Source of the DNA: Chrysoporthe austroafricana
Taxonomy: Eukaryota > Ascomycota > Sordariomycetes > Diaporthales > Cryphonectriaceae
Length of the DNA: 64,000 bases
NCBI GenBank assembly: GCA_001051155.2
Contig: JYIP02000001.1
Location: 2,356,001 to 2,420,000 of the forward strand
Direction of reading: 5' to 3'
The first letter of the stretch is position 1, and each line of letters opens with the position of its first letter. A model generated the notes under the pieces. The model was not told the DNA's origin. It worked only from the letters and a program-made list of their open reading frames with translations, and did no database searches. Below are positions 23,183-35,700 of the stretch, piece after piece. Made by a program: the position numbers and the translations under genes.

Positions 23183-25721
23183 ACGTTTTTCTAGACTGTG
23201 TCCTGCGGATGACGTCCGCCATCTGCGTCGTTGATCTTTATGTACGGGGCGTCGCGGCGTTTGGGTCGGGTAGGATAGATCTCGAATGGCATTTTTATCA
23301 TTTCTAACGAGCAGACTGGGCAATCCCGCCTGTAAGGAATACTCGGCCGGCAGATAACGGACAAGAGATCCGTCTCAGATACCTGTGTCGTCCGGATAAG
23401 TCATTGTGACGCCGCACGGCCGTGAACTTGCCAAATTTGCCTTTAGGGTCCTATGGGCATTGATCATGTCGAAGGGTCCCTCCGCCGCCGTCGGGGTAAG
23501 CGTCCTCTGCAAGGCCTGGTTGACCAGCAGTGCCCTTAGATAACGGCAGTCCTCGGCGAGTAGGTCGTGATGCTCATTGCAATACTTTCATCTAAACGCA
23601 GCTTTGAGCAACGAAGGAAGACCTGGGGGTGGGGGCAAGGGTAGTAGTGCAATGTCGCCGGCTATGCGCACACCGACTTGACTACGTGCATCTCGACGCC
23701 GTCTACGAGGAATCAAACGTAGCCTCCCAGAGCCGTAGACTCTAGACAGCGGAGCTACAGCTAGACTGCAGTGATTTGTATCCAGCCTTGATTGTTGTAC
23801 TATAGTGGGTGGGGGGTGAGCACGGGCGGGTCCTCCGGGGTCGAAGACCCGACGGCAGGACGAAGAGGATGCACCAGATCCCAATGCCGTTCCAAAGACG
23901 GCTACGCCGATAGTGAAGGAAACAATATAGGATCAAACTATCAACTAGTAAAGCCCCGACTTGCGAAACACCACTAGACTCGAGGATCAAATCTAACAGA
24001 AACTTGATCGTATTACTCCTCAACCTGCTTCGGAAATTAGACTCGAATATGGTCGTGAAACGACTTTCCAATGAGAAATATATTGATATATATTGCCCAT
24101 TCAAATCATCCTCATCATCATGACGTACCTCTACGTCTAAATTTGCTACATTTAGTAATAGGCTAGCAACTGCCACAATCAAGTTTCGAAGAGAGTGACT
24201 AGAAAGGGGGACCATACTTTTAAGTTTGCGTCTCTTGTTCTTATCGTACAGAACTATGTGGTGGTGGATCGCGTTATAAAAAAGTGGCCAGATTTGTAAC
24301 TTTAATAATTGGACTTTGAGATGGTGGACTAAACTATATGTCACAAGCTAAGTCTACGAAGTCTTTTGGAAAGTAAATCAGGCTGCGCTCGCTTGCGGAG
24401 CGAGATACAACAATGAACGCGCGTTCTGTTACCGCCCTTTTAGGAACGTGTGCATGAAACCAAAGCGGAAACTCTCAGCTATTTCAGCTCCTCGCTCACT
24501 TCTCCTTACCCCATTGAATTGTTAGATCGCCAGGCAGCCTTCTGACAGGCCCGTCCGCCGCACAGCTGGCACAGGCACCGAGCCAATGGTGCATCCCCGG
24601 GGGAGGTTGCCCAGACGGGCAGCGTCCATCCACCCATCATCCCCTCCCCCCAATCCGGTTTTTTTCCCTTTCTCTGCCCAGCCTGTCCGCAAGAGGGAGC
24701 CAATGGAGGAGGATCTCTTCCCCCGTCAGCCAATGGCGAGCGCCTCCTTCCCAACGACAGCCTCGCTGGTAGATCCCCGGCACGACACACAAGTCACCTT
24801 TGCGTCCGCTGGGCCTGGGACCGCCTTCGGGGGGGGGGTGGGTACGTACCTGGGGACAACCCCCGTCCCGGGCGCCCGTGGCGGCATTCTTTCTGCGGTA
24901 CACGCCGCCCGCCAGCTGGTGGTATCTCCCGAGTAGTGTGGCCCTCCCCCGTAGCCGAAGCGCACGCTAACGGGCGTATATGGTGTGGGTGCGGCGTATT
25001 ACGGATCTTCAGCGCCATGCAGGAGGTCGGTAGCTGATCCTGAGAGGCGTCAGACGTGAGGATGGCGTTAGAGGGGAGAAGAAGAAAGAAAGAAAAAAAG
25101 AGGTTCTGGGCCCGCTAAGGCGGGCCGCCCGCGTGGTCGCTGGAGCAGCGTATCGACGCCGGGCGGGATCTGGCTTCCTCAAGCAGCCTAGGTGGAAAGG
25201 CGGCCGCCGTAGGAAGACCCCCTTTCCACCCGATAGGGGACGAGACACCATCATCACGGTCTCTGGAGCGGCACGGGGCTTGCGTCTATACGAGGCTCTG
25301 GGGCCGGTGTATTTGCCCTGTCCTGCAGTAGTCCTGTGTCCCCCTATGCCGCCTCTTCGAATCCCTCTCAAGTTTTGCCGCCGGCATGCAACTTGGGCAA
25401 TGGCGGATCGTTCTGAAACACACACAAGTCATAGCCTCATGACCTTACTGTACATGGCGGTGCGCGCCAGTCGCTGCCGGGGTTCCCTCCCTTATCGTGA
25501 CAAAAAAGCCCAGCCAGGCCGCTTCCCACGGCCTGGAGAATCGAAATATACCAAAACTACCAACGTGCCCGTTTGCTCGTGTGCCGTCCCGGACGGCGTG
25601 CCCCCCTAAATCGTTAACCACCGCTATGCTTTCCCGGCCCGGACGAGCGCGGTCGACCCACTCCCATTAGTCATTATCCGAGCGATATGAGTCACGGATA
25701 GTAGTAACAAGAGAGAGACAT
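23183..25721. other. Intergenic region with an AT-rich block
   Basis: 2.5 kb without a convincing gene. From about 23740 to 24370 base composition drops sharply in GC. The 200-codon minus-strand ORF there (23742-24344) has no motif and may be a decayed repeat. The rest is GC-rich and featureless. Confidence 0.5.
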
Positions 25722-26562
25722 CTATCGTCGCGTCCGCACCCAGCGCTGCACACTCCGAAGGCTGGGGTCTTCGGCCGTCCAGCGGCCCAGGGACTGGTCG
25801 GAGACCTGGAGCTCGGTGTAGATGGTCTCGTCCGTGATGCTGCGAAGCTCCTGTGCGAGATCTGTCAGCAACCGGGCCACCCGGAAAAGATAGATAAAGG
25901 GGAAAAGGGGAAAAAAAAAAAAAAAAAAAAAATAATTATTACGGGGGGGGAGATAAGTCTTATTATTCTCGATATGCAACACGCTCTCCTACCCCCCCCG
26001 GGATCTTATACTANAAAAAAAAAAAAAAAAAAAAAAAGGCAGCAGCCGGGGGGAGGGGTCTTCATACTGTTCGCAGTTGCTGATCAGCCTGCCTCAGCAT
26101 CGACTGGGTCGAGCTCGACCGCCCGCCCGCCAGGATCTGCTCCCGGTAGTCGATCCAGCGCTGCGCAGCAGCCTGGCGCAGGTAGATCTTCTGTGCCTCG
26201 TGACGCCGTGCGTAGGCGTCGAGAAGGACCCTATAGGAACAAGCAAGTAGAGTGGTTAGCCGGGGCGTTCTCGACGGCGCGCCGTCGCGTATATTGGGCC
26301 GGAAGGGAAGGATTTAGGACCTACTGCTTCAGCTCCGCCTTGGCCTGCTCGTCCGGCCCGCCGCTCGTCACCGGCACGCTCGTGTCTGCGCCGCAGTTCA
26401 GGATGCGCTGCCCGTCGAGGTTGCACTGCCGGAGGGTGGTCCAGCCTTCCGTGTAGTAGTCGTCCATGTTGGGAGGGTCGATGGGGGCGGCCGCAATGTA
26501 GTACTGGATGTTCTGGAAGTCCCCCAGAATCTCGGCCACGCGGGCGGTTCGAAAATTGTTCA
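25722..26562 (-). CDS. Unrecognised protein, 3' three exons supported, 5' end unresolved
   Basis: Three coding exons join in phase: 26562-26325 (RTARVAEILGDFQNIQYYIA, PNMDDYYTEGWTTLRQCN, LNCGADTSVPV), 26230-26068 (LLDAYARRHEAQKIYLRQ, RWIDYREQILAGG) and 25850-25722 (ELRSITDETIYTELQVS ... VQRWVRTRR stop). Together they code about 175 residues with two Cys and many amphipathic helices. The first exon begins in phase 1, so an upstream exon is required. A GTATGT donor at 26708 would join HRMDG in the right phase, while another reading (NEIFQVCELPGYFRDITQN) with a donor near 26610 is also possible. I do not recognise the family. The intron 26067-25851 contains the N at 26014, so its length is unreliable. 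No membrane segment in the visible part. Confidence 0.55.
25910..26037. other. Assembly join (N at 26014) near poly-A/poly-G
   Basis: A poly-A run, short AT sequence, a poly-G run, then an N and another poly-A run, inside an intron of the unrecognised gene. Confidence 0.8.
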
Positions 26563-29450
26563 CTAGTGGGACGCCAAGGTGTGAGTATCGCGGTCACGTA
26601 GAGGCTAAGCCAAGACCTGCCCGCCTTCTCAACGGCATAGGAACGCCGTAGCACCCCAAGTAGCGAGGAGGAGGCGGACGGGGAGGGGGGAAGCCGGAAG
26701 CCACATACATCCGTCCATTCTGTGTGATGTCGCGAAAGTAGCCTGGCAGCTCACAAACTTGGAAAATTTCGTTCGCGGACTGGGAGGCCGGTGCAGTAAG
26801 GATGATCCCGATATCGAGGAGAGATTAAAACAAAAAAAGCAAAAAAAACAACAAGAGATCAGCGAGGGCAGGTGAACAAGGACGACGATTATGAAGGGCA
26901 GACCTTGAAGGAGTCGCAAGCGAAGTCCAAACAAAATCAATAGTGACTTGGTGACGATATCAATATGGGTCCGGATCGGCGGCCTGCTGAAAAGGAAGGC
27001 TGAAAGCAAAGAGATGAACTATTGGGAGGACGTTGGGGTCGCTGGCGTCGATGCACACTCAGCATCTCTGCCGAGGGACGCGCGACGGCCTCCTGTCTTA
27101 TAGGAGGGACGGAGGGGGGAGGGGGGAGGAGGAGGACAGCCGCACTTGAGGCCATCATGAAAGAGTTTGACCGAAAATTGAGGTCTCCAATGACATGTCC
27201 ACCGATTGTGATCTTCGTGCCCGGAGGCTGGTTGTACTCAACTGGAGGGGGAGGGGAGGTGACGCTATGACCTCGCCGAGCGCTCAACCCACACAGCGAA
27301 AAGGACGCAAAGAGATACAAGCAAAAGATAATGACAAGGCCCCCATCAGTTTGCCCACCCCGCCGCCATGCAGAGGAGCAAAGCGGCAGTTTGGCAGGCA
27401 CCAGGTATGATCCCGGCATAAATCTCATCCCAGAGCTGCACGAACCTGCAGGAGATCGCCGCGCAGGGCTTGACTGGCGCGGCGGGACTATCACACCTTA
27501 CGCAAGGTGAGAGCGAGAGCAGCTGCTGTGCACAGGTGAGCAAGTGCATGTTTTTTTTTTTTTTTTTTTTTCCCGCGGTATAATGTCGTCAGGCAGCCCG
27601 GTCGGCGAATCAGGGGGGCCATCCGGGGGAGCGAAGGTGTCGGAAGACCACACCGTCGGGACGGCAAGTGTGTGGCAGGGCTTAAAAAAACCCCGGGCGA
27701 GCTGTGATGTACATGATAGCCGCGTCCCCACATGGCGAGCAGGGAACATTTCTGTCGCCTGGAGCCAAGAATAGACGTCGTGTGCGCGGGGAAGCAGGTG
27801 GTGAGGTGAAGGGGGAGGGAGGGCGCCTCACGAACCAGCGCGGGGCAGGGCACCAGGGGCAGGGCGGGCTGCATGAGCGCCCGCCAAGCCCTGATGGAGC
27901 GCCAGACGGTCGTATTGCGATGGTGGTGATGGTGATCGTGGCCTCAGCGTCTGACGGCAATGGCTTGAGGGCGAGGGCCACCATCTCTGGGAAAAGAAAG
28001 ATCGTAGATCCACCCAGCACGGGCTGCTCGAGGCGCGGCCGAATGCGTCGTTTCCAGGTCCCAAAGAGGATAAATAGACGAGCATTCAGCTAGCGCCACA
28101 CGAGGCACTAAGGCACGACAGCAGCCCGATCTAGGCCCGAACAGGGGTTCCGTGGGCCTTGACAGGTTCGCGCTCAGCCGAGACGTGCAGGGCTGCCTGC
28201 CGTCCAGGAGATTTTTTCCTCTCGATGTGACCGGGCCCGGCAGCCAGTCGCAGCTGGCGTCGGGCGCAGCAGGCCGCAGAATCGATGGACGGTCGCAAGC
28301 TGAGGTCCCCTCCTCCTCGTCCCGCCGGGCCCCCGGGTGGTGGCACTCAGCATTTGACAGTCCCGTCGGCTCGCAGGTGGGTGGGTGAGAGACCCCAGGC
28401 ACCACGTTTTTTTTGACGCCCCAGGTGCAGTTCAGCTCGTTGCCTTACCCTGGACGCTTTCTCCACCTGCAGTGCTGGGGGAGCCCCGGGGCGCTCGCTC
28501 GCAGACCTTCCAAGAAGGACAAGAGACGATAGACCGCACGCGGTGACGAATCGAAGAGAGCAGAGCGCCCCCTGCCCTGGCGCAGCATGTGCTCGGCGCA
28601 GTCGGAAGCACGAGCCGAGGTCACGAGAAAGTGGGCGAGTGACTTGCGGCGGGGCAGACGAAGACCGGAGCGCGGTCCAGCTGGAACAGCCCCGTACCGC
28701 TGCCCATCGCTACCCCTTGCGAGGCATGTAATTTTCAGCCACAGTGGACCGTGGTGAGGCTCTTCGGGCAGGCCTCCGGGACGGTCGCATCACCGTCCCT
28801 TCCCGCACGCCCATGCCCTCCTCGCGGCGCGAGGCGTGCGATGGTTCATGACGCTGCAGACCTGCGCTCGCTCGCCGCCGCTGAGAGCTGGTGGTGTGCT
28901 CGCCGTGTGTGTCTTAGATCGGATCTGACGGCGGCAGGCGGTAAGACAGTGGGGCCCCTTTTTTCCTACACACCATCGCTTCCGCTCCAACTATGCCGCG
29001 AATAAATCATCTCTTCTCGCCACCATGCAATATAGATGGGAAAGCGGTGAGAATGCTGTTTGTGAGTGGCAACACGGAATGCCACGTGCGATCCCTGACA
29101 CCTTTGCATTAGACCATACTAGCCCTGCTCGGCCCTACCCTCAGCTCATATTGCGCAGAGCTGAACCACCGTGCCAATCGTATCTCTGGCAATGAGCATG
29201 TCCTGAGGAGCTGTAACAAATGCATGCTTTGATTCTAGAAATTGTCATATCGCGGGCTAATAGAACATTAAAGGGCCGAATAGATGGGGTATGAACCTCA
29301 CCTCCGCGACAGTCCATGCCGAGGATCAAACGGCCCTTCCGAATGATGGCCCCCGCGCGCGGAGTTCTCGTTGTCGCGAGTTCCTCAGCGAGGTCCCCAG
29401 ATGACCTTCGCCAGGCCAGGTAGGTCTCACAGCTCGCCGTCCAGCCGGGC
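26563..29450. other. Intergenic region, probably including the unresolved 5' exon(s) of the previous gene
   Basis: 26.6-27.1 kb should hold the missing 5' exon(s) of the minus-strand gene. Beyond that (27.1-29.45 kb) I see no gene. A poly-T run lies at about 27550-27571. Plus-strand ORFs at 27704-28093 and elsewhere lack motifs. Confidence 0.45.
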
Positions 29451-30562
29451 TTAGTCTTTCTCAGCGATGGCCTGAAGACGATCATCGATCTCCTCCTCGG
29501 TCAGTCTCCTAAAGCCAGGGTCCGTACCCTCCTTTCCGTCCGCGCGCGGTCCGCCCACGATGCCAATCTCGATCTCCGTCTTCTTAAAATCCATGCTGAG
29601 GACGGTGCTGAGGGTGGTGATCGCCAGCTCGACCACCTCCTCCCAGGACCCCTGCGCGTGATCCTGGTTCTTCAGCTTCTTCTCCAGGTGGTTGAGCGCC
29701 TCCTGCTGCTTGGGGCCGGCAGCGGTGCCCTTGTAGCCGATGTAGTAGCCCGCGGGGTCGCACTTGTAGAGCTGTGGTCCAAACTCGGAGTCGAGTGATA
29801 TCAAGGTCGTCGCCACACCGTACGGACGCATGTATGCCTGCGTGGACCAACGTCAGCATGAAGTCCGACCCGGTGGTCACACACTGCTCGGGCACTACGA
29901 GGGACTTACGCGCTGGGTGTAGACTTGTGAGATGTTGGCCAATCTCTTGGCCACGACGTCGCATGGCATCTCGTAACCATACTTGTATTTGAACTCAGCA
30001 GCCTCGCCCTGGGCTCGCTGGGCGAACGCTCTCGCGTCTGCGATGGAGCCCGTCATGACGCAGCCGACGGACGGTGAGATCTGAAAGATGTGTGACACGG
30101 AAGCAGGGTCGATCAGCTTGTCCTGTTGGCGGGTAAGCATCAGGGACAACCTGGTGGTGGACGGGGCTACGGCAAGAAACCTACGGGAACCTTCTTCTGG
30201 GACAGGACGACGGCGCAGTCCTTGCCCCGAACACCTATCGACATGATATTCGCGGCGGTGATTGCCTTAAACGCATACTCTGTCGAGAAGCACCATGATC
30301 AGTTTGACTGCGACCAAGTAGTATGTCCCCGACGCCCCAGTCGTTCGCTCGATATCGCCGCCAACATGCTGACAACGGAAGTTTTGGGGGTGGTAGGTTT
30401 ATCGTACCGACTTGGTACAACCTTCCCTGCTCAGAGAAGATCGTAATGTGTCTGTCGAAGCCTGCGCTGCCTGTTGGGGAGCCTCCTGTTAGCTGTGATG
30501 ACACGAAGGACGTCAGGGCCTCGACCAGCCAAGCTCAGCCCGGCGTATGACATACCCGACAT
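29451..30562 (-). CDS. SCL1: 20S proteasome subunit alpha1 (alpha type 6 in animals)
   Basis: Five exons: 30562-30556, 30485-30408, 30279-30185, 30122-29910 and 29837-29451, 259 residues. Exon 1 codes only ATG, TCG and one base. The alpha-type N-terminal signature [20 protein letters not shown] is intact across junction 2/3, followed by [44 protein letters not shown] spans residues about 105-130, continuing AYMRPYGV across the exon 4/5 junction. The C-terminus ends [18 protein letters not shown]. This is the alpha1 ring subunit of the 20S core, a non-catalytic gate-ring component. Match to the yeast protein is close throughout. It is transcribed divergently from the WKF gene at 31506. Confidence 0.96.
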
Positions 30563-31505
30563 CTTGACGAATGGGTCTGAGGGTTGGCAAGATTCAGAGA
30601 GGGGGATTGCAAATTGTGTCTGGTTTCCAGGGCGGGTGGCTGGAGGAGGCGGGTGAGGTCGTTGTCGTGGGAGTCGTTTCGTTTGGTTTATGAGGCTGGC
30701 GGTTTCAAAGCTGTCGTCAGGGAAGCTCTTGCCTGCTAGACGGGCAGACGCGTTGGCGTAGCTTGCCTGGAGCGGTTGACGCTAGCCTGCCGTGAGCATC
30801 ATTACTGGCTGTTGGCCCAAGCTCTAGGCTTACATAATGGGCGGCTTCAGGACCCCCAGTATTAAAGTACGCCGTATAGCGACAGCCTACTAAGTAATTC
30901 CCCTACCACAGCAATTGTCCATGTACGAATATGGACAGCCTACGAGCATCGAGGAGGGGGGGCATCGTAGGTCGTCTCGCAGCAGGTCTCGCTCCAGGGA
31001 AGCCGCTCGGCAGCTGACACTCTGTCGACTGAACATTTCATCGTCCTGCGCGCCCTCGGTGTCCGCAGCCCTCTCGTTGGTGTCCCGTACGGAGTACACT
31101 CTACAGCGACCTGGATAATCCTGCCATCCCTGCAGAGCCCCGCGATTGCGATAAGGCCAGGGCCAAAGAAAAAGTTCAGAACTTCGCCAGTCTCTGTCCC
31201 TATTTCTGTCTGGACCGGCAGAAGTCGCAACAGCAGAGTCCGCCTCCTGATCAGGCTTCAGCACATACATGCCAGTGCTCTCCCTACCTCCACCACGCAC
31301 CACTCACACACATCGGGCCCGCGACGCATACCCAATCAGAGCACCCATGCGCGTCGACACTGCATGAAATCCCCCCCGTCTGCGATCTTGCCGGATCTCT
31401 GCTACGGCACTACTACCACGCGGGAGCGCTGGCCATACCTTCGCGACCACGTCTCTTGCACGATCCGGCATCACCCTCTGTTTCCCCCTTCTGGCCCCTC
31501 CCATC
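30563..31505. promoter_or_regulatory. Divergent promoter region between SCL1 and the WKF-domain gene
   Basis: 943 bp between two start codons facing away. No consensus proteasome-associated control element was recognised by eye. No gene seen. Confidence 0.5.
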
Positions 31506-32783
31506 ATGTCTGCCGTCCCGGCCTGGAAACGATTGGGCCTGAAGCTCAAGGGAGCGTCCTCCGATGGAAGCCCTGTTTCTGCCGGCCCGCAAACCACGAC
31601 AGCTTCCGCCCCTCCTGCAGCTCGCCACCAGCAGCAGCCCAACCTGAACGGCGGCGGCCAATACGGCACCCCTGGCTTCAACAAGAGGAAGCAGTTGGGC
31701 TCTGGCCCGTACCCTATTTCTGACAGCAAACGCCCGCGGTGGGACGACTCCAACTCCACGCCGTCCAAGAAGTCGGTCTCCTTCTCGGAGGACACCAAGA
31801 AAGCCGCGCCCAAGAAGCCGAAGAAGAAGAAGGCGCCGAAGAAGCCGGCGCCGAAGGAGCCCTTCGACTTCACGCCAGTGGTCGAATATCTCCGCACGTG
31901 GCACAAGGCCCGCGACAGCTGGAAGTTCAACAAGAACCACCAGACCCTCCTGATCAAGCACCTGTACAACAGCGATGCCATTCCCTCGTCCGACATTGAC
32001 TCGTTCTATATGTACATTAGCGACATAAAAGGCGCCTCGCGGAAAAGGCTAGTGGAAGAGGCGGAGGAGGTAAGGAAGAAGGACATGACGGCCGGGTCCA
32101 AGGGCTTCCCAGAAGGCACAAAGGCCCCAGAAGAGAAGCAGAAGGAGTATGAGGAGATGCTGGCGGAATTGATGAGAGAGAAGGCAAACCTTAAGGAGAG
32201 CGGACCGCCCCCCACCAGCAGGGGAAAACGGAGCTTCGATGAGGTGGAGTTCGTCTTGCGCCCCGCGGATAAGGAAGTACAACAGCGTGTGATCAAGCGC
32301 ATGCGAGCCGAGAACGTCATCGACGAGCTGCAGTCCTCAGACAGCGGAGACAACACCGACATGTCTGCTCCGACCTCCACCAACACAGCTTCCTCATGGG
32401 TCGTCGTCCCCGTCGTTGAGGGTAACGTCAAGGCCGCTCAGGGCGGTGATGCACCGAAGCCGAAGACTAAGAGAAGGAGGAAGTTGCGAAACGCTGATGT
32501 CGACAGTAGCTCCGAGTCAGAATCTTCAGACTCAGACTCGGAGGCGGACAGCTCCACGGACAGCAGCTCGTCGTCATCTGACTCCGACTCTGATGAGGAG
32601 ATGGGGCCTGTCAACGGAGCCGAAGATGCCGCGTCTTCGTCGTCCAGCAGCTCGTCCTCGGAGTCAGAGTCTGACTCTGAATCGGAAGGCTCAGCGGGTG
32701 GTGCTGTGGTTGCGGAAGATGACGACTCGAGTAGTGATGGAGACAGCGAGAGCAGTGACAGTGATAGTCAGGATGACGCTTAG
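31506..32783 (+). CDS. WKF-domain (C7orf50-like) nucleolar-type protein
   Basis: Intronless, 425 residues. The WKF domain (about 120-180) shows VVEYLRTWHKARDSWKFNKNHQ then LIKHLYNSDAIPSSDIDSFYMYI, the defining motif of the C7orf50/DUF2373 family. A lysine-rich stretch (KKAAPKKPKKKKAPKKPAPK) precedes it and should act as a nuclear/nucleolar signal. The C-terminal 100 residues are Ser/Asp/Glu-rich, typical of CK2-phosphorylated nucleolar proteins, and contain an RRRKLR basic patch just before. Human C7orf50 is nucleolar; a role in ribosome production is inferred from this. No membrane segment or signal peptide. Confidence 0.87.
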   Translation: MSAVPAWKRLGLKLKGASSDGSPVSAGPQTTTASAPPAARHQQQPNLNGGGQYGTPGFNKRKQLGSGPYPISDSKRPRWDDSNSTPSKKSVSFSEDTKKAAPKKPKKKKAPKKPAPKEPFDFTPVVEYLRTWHKARDSWKFNKNHQTLLIKHLYNSDAIPSSDIDSFYMYISDIKGASRKRLVEEAEEVRKKDMTAGSKGFPEGTKAPEEKQKEYEEMLAELMREKANLKESGPPPTSRGKRSFDEVEFVLRPADKEVQQRVIKRMRAENVIDELQSSDSGDNTDMSAPTSTNTASSWVVVPVVEGNVKAAQGGDAPKPKTKRRRKLRNADVDSSSESESSDSDSEADSSTDSSSSSSDSDSDEEMGPVNGAEDAASSSSSSSSSESESDSESEGSAGGAVVAEDDDSSSDGDSESSDSDSQDDA

Positions 32784-35700
32784 AAGGCAGTCAGCCGAAT
32801 GGAACGGGCTATCGAGCAGCCGAACGCCTCCGGCTGGTGGGAAGACCTCATGAGGAGTGCAGTGCAGACGCTGGGATGCACAGGGAAACTTGTGTCCTAC
32901 GGCTGTGTCGACGCCGAAGAGCTTATCTTCAATCGGCAGATCGAAGCCTGGCTCGGTCGGAAGGCAGGCCGCCTTTCAAGTTGGCAGTTGATCACAAGCA
33001 TCGGCCGACGTTCGATATGTAGGATGCTAATGAAAATCATCACGACGACGACAGCATCATTAGCTGTGGGAGAAACTTGTCCGTCCAATTGCAAACGTCC
33101 TTGGTCAGTCTTTCGACTGGTCAGCCACCCTACTGATCGTTTCGATACTTTGCAATGAATGAGCAGCTCACTAGGGCTACGCGAATCTCTGTTGAGGAGG
33201 CTGCTCATTGCTCTGGGAAGTGAGAGGTTCGCGATAGTATGATGACGCACCGGGACACGGCAGTCGGCGTCGACAGAGATGCCTCCTCGGCAGCGGAGCG
33301 TATCTTGGGCGCTGAAGAAGCAAACTCCGAGGACATGGTGACCAAAGCGCTTGCAGACAGACTGGAACAACCAAGCAGCCAGCGCCTCAGGATACAGCAC
33401 CGGGCGAGACAAGGTGGCCTGGACACACGAGACAGGGCATTGTCGATCGTCCCTCACACACCCTCCCCGGCCGTCAGGTTCTCTCGCGACGCGTTCCAGT
33501 TCTCTCGTCATGCCGGGCGTGTCACCGCCCTCATACGATCCCCACGGGCCTCGAAACGCGCCGTGAGCGCAGCAGGTGTCGAACCCGATACCTTATCCCC
33601 CTCCCCATCCTGATGATGATGAGATGACCGCCTCGCCCCCCCCCCCCCGCGACCCTTTTGTTGGCCGCGCGCGTGGACCACTGCAGCGCGGCGGCAGAGA
33701 CCTTCCTTCCCCTATTCCTCTGCCGACGTTCTTCGTCTCAGCGTTATCATTCACCGGCAGATATTGAAACACGTGTACGAAAACCCGCCAGGTTCTGTTA
33801 TCGCCTTCTGCGCTATGAATAGGTCTTGCGATATGGGGGAGCGCCGGCTCTTCGCGCACACAGTCTACTTTATTATTATCATCATTATCCTTGGTATTAT
33901 TTTGGGGGTAAAAAGAAGAAAGAGAAAAAAAATGGGGCTTTGCTCCTGCTGTCTGTCTTCTGTCTCCGCTCAGCTCGCGGATATTTCCCGAACAGGACGG
34001 GCCCTGCTGCGCGCATGTCCCCGGAGGGCCATGACGGGCATACCGCCACGGGATCCGCGATCAGTAGAAAGGGCGCTATTCGGTCCTATATGCGCTCCGG
34101 TCGGCGCCTCGAGCGCGGTACCACGGTAAGTACGATGGTAAATAAGAGCCAAGAACAGCTCGCGGGAAGCGAGGCCCTTCGCCGCCCAGCGCGGGATGAA
34201 ACACAAACGCGCCAGAGCCCGCTGCGCGTCCCATCTCGGGCGGTCGGGGACAGGAACAGGACAGGGCACGCTCCAAGCTCGTCCCCCCGGCGGTTGGGCA
34301 ACCCAGGCACACATACACAACCCGCAGGCTCGGTACCAGCTGGCCTTCAGCTGTGGGGGGGAACGGGCTGGGTCTGTTTATCTCTGACGGTGATGATGCT
34401 CGCGGCCCGCGCCTGTTCCCCTCCCTCTGCTATTTTTCCTGGCCGCGTTCGTTTTGGATCGGCGGGGTGGTCCTGCCATGCAACATCGGGCTGCGACGCC
34501 CGCGGCTCCCCCGGCCGGCCGTCCTGGCCCGACCTCCGCGGCGGCGGGCGTGTGGGCGCGCCAGCAGCAGCAAGGTGCTATGCATAGTCGCGGCAGCCCG
34601 TCGTGAGGACCCCCCGGGGAGGTCTAGGCCCAGACGGCTGGCTGGGCGCGGAGGCATCGAGGGCTCGGGTGCCGCGTCCCCATGGCCGGGAGGATCAGAC
34701 ATCTGGTCTGGTCCGCGGCCTGGCGCTGTCGTTCTCCCATTGGGCGTTCGGTTCGGACGGCTGTCAGTCAGTCCGTCAGTCCCCCAAGAGCGGCCAGAAT
34801 TTTTCAGCCTGGTCCTGACGATGTTTCCTCGGCGGCGATCGACACTGCAGAGATGATCACGGCGTTGTTGGCCACCCCCCCCCCTTCCCTCCCCCCGGCA
34901 TATCGAAACGAGTCGCGGCAGGTTGAACAATGCACCTCGGGATCGTAGCCAGGGGCGGTGACCGGGGGGGGGGCGAGATAGGCTTGTGTGTCGTGCTCTG
35001 ACGGGGCCCGCCAGCTCGAAACATTCCAGATGAAAGGTGTGGCCGGGTCTTGGCCAGCCACATCCCGGAGTGGTGAAAAGAGAGTCGGCGGCTCGCTTAG
35101 CTAGCCCTACGTCTGAAATCTCCGGTGACGACAGCGGCGCATTGGGACGATCACGACCACGACCACGACCACCGACCTGTGGTCCTGATAGCAGAGAGGA
35201 TCGACCAGCCCTCCCCTCCCCTTCCCCCCCGTCGCCTTCTCCCCAGGGTCGTGGGAGAGGGACTGGCTGGCTCCTCGGAGATGGCACGCAACGCAGACAC
35301 CGAAGGGCTCCCTGGCCCAGGTGGCAGTCCCTGGGACGGGTGGGCGGCGGTGGGCCTGTGCGCGCGGTTGGCAGCGGGAAGATAAAGAGAGATGCCGTGC
35401 AGAGGTGCGCAGACACGTGCGGTGGATAACTGGACGTCTGGGTACGTCCCCCTCGACGCAACCCCCTGCGGCTGCGCGCGCCTTGAGGCTGACATGGGAG
35501 CTGGGGGCCCAGCAACCAGGGGGTTGGGGGGGGGGCCCAACAAAACCAAGTTTAACCTTATGTAGCCTCCTAGCAGCTCCTCGGCAGCGCGGCGGCGCCA
35601 GCCTGTTAGCCGAAGGGCCCCCAGTGCCACGGCCAAGCAGCGTCGATCTGCTGGTCACGCAAGGCCGATCCCGGGATCGCGAATCTGCGCCTTGCAGCAA

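Noticed and set aside
23680..23780. Possible tRNA on the minus strand (GTTTGATTCC-like T arm)
   Set aside because: The T arm cannot form a 5-bp stem with a 7-base loop, and I could not find matching acceptor and anticodon stems.
33540..33600. TCGAACC-like motif suggesting a tRNA 3' end
   Set aside because: No cloverleaf could be drawn on either strand.
34430..35515. 361-codon minus-strand ORF in the 32.8-37.6 kb gap
   Set aside because: No motif, Arg/Pro/Gly-rich, composition the same as surrounding non-coding DNA.
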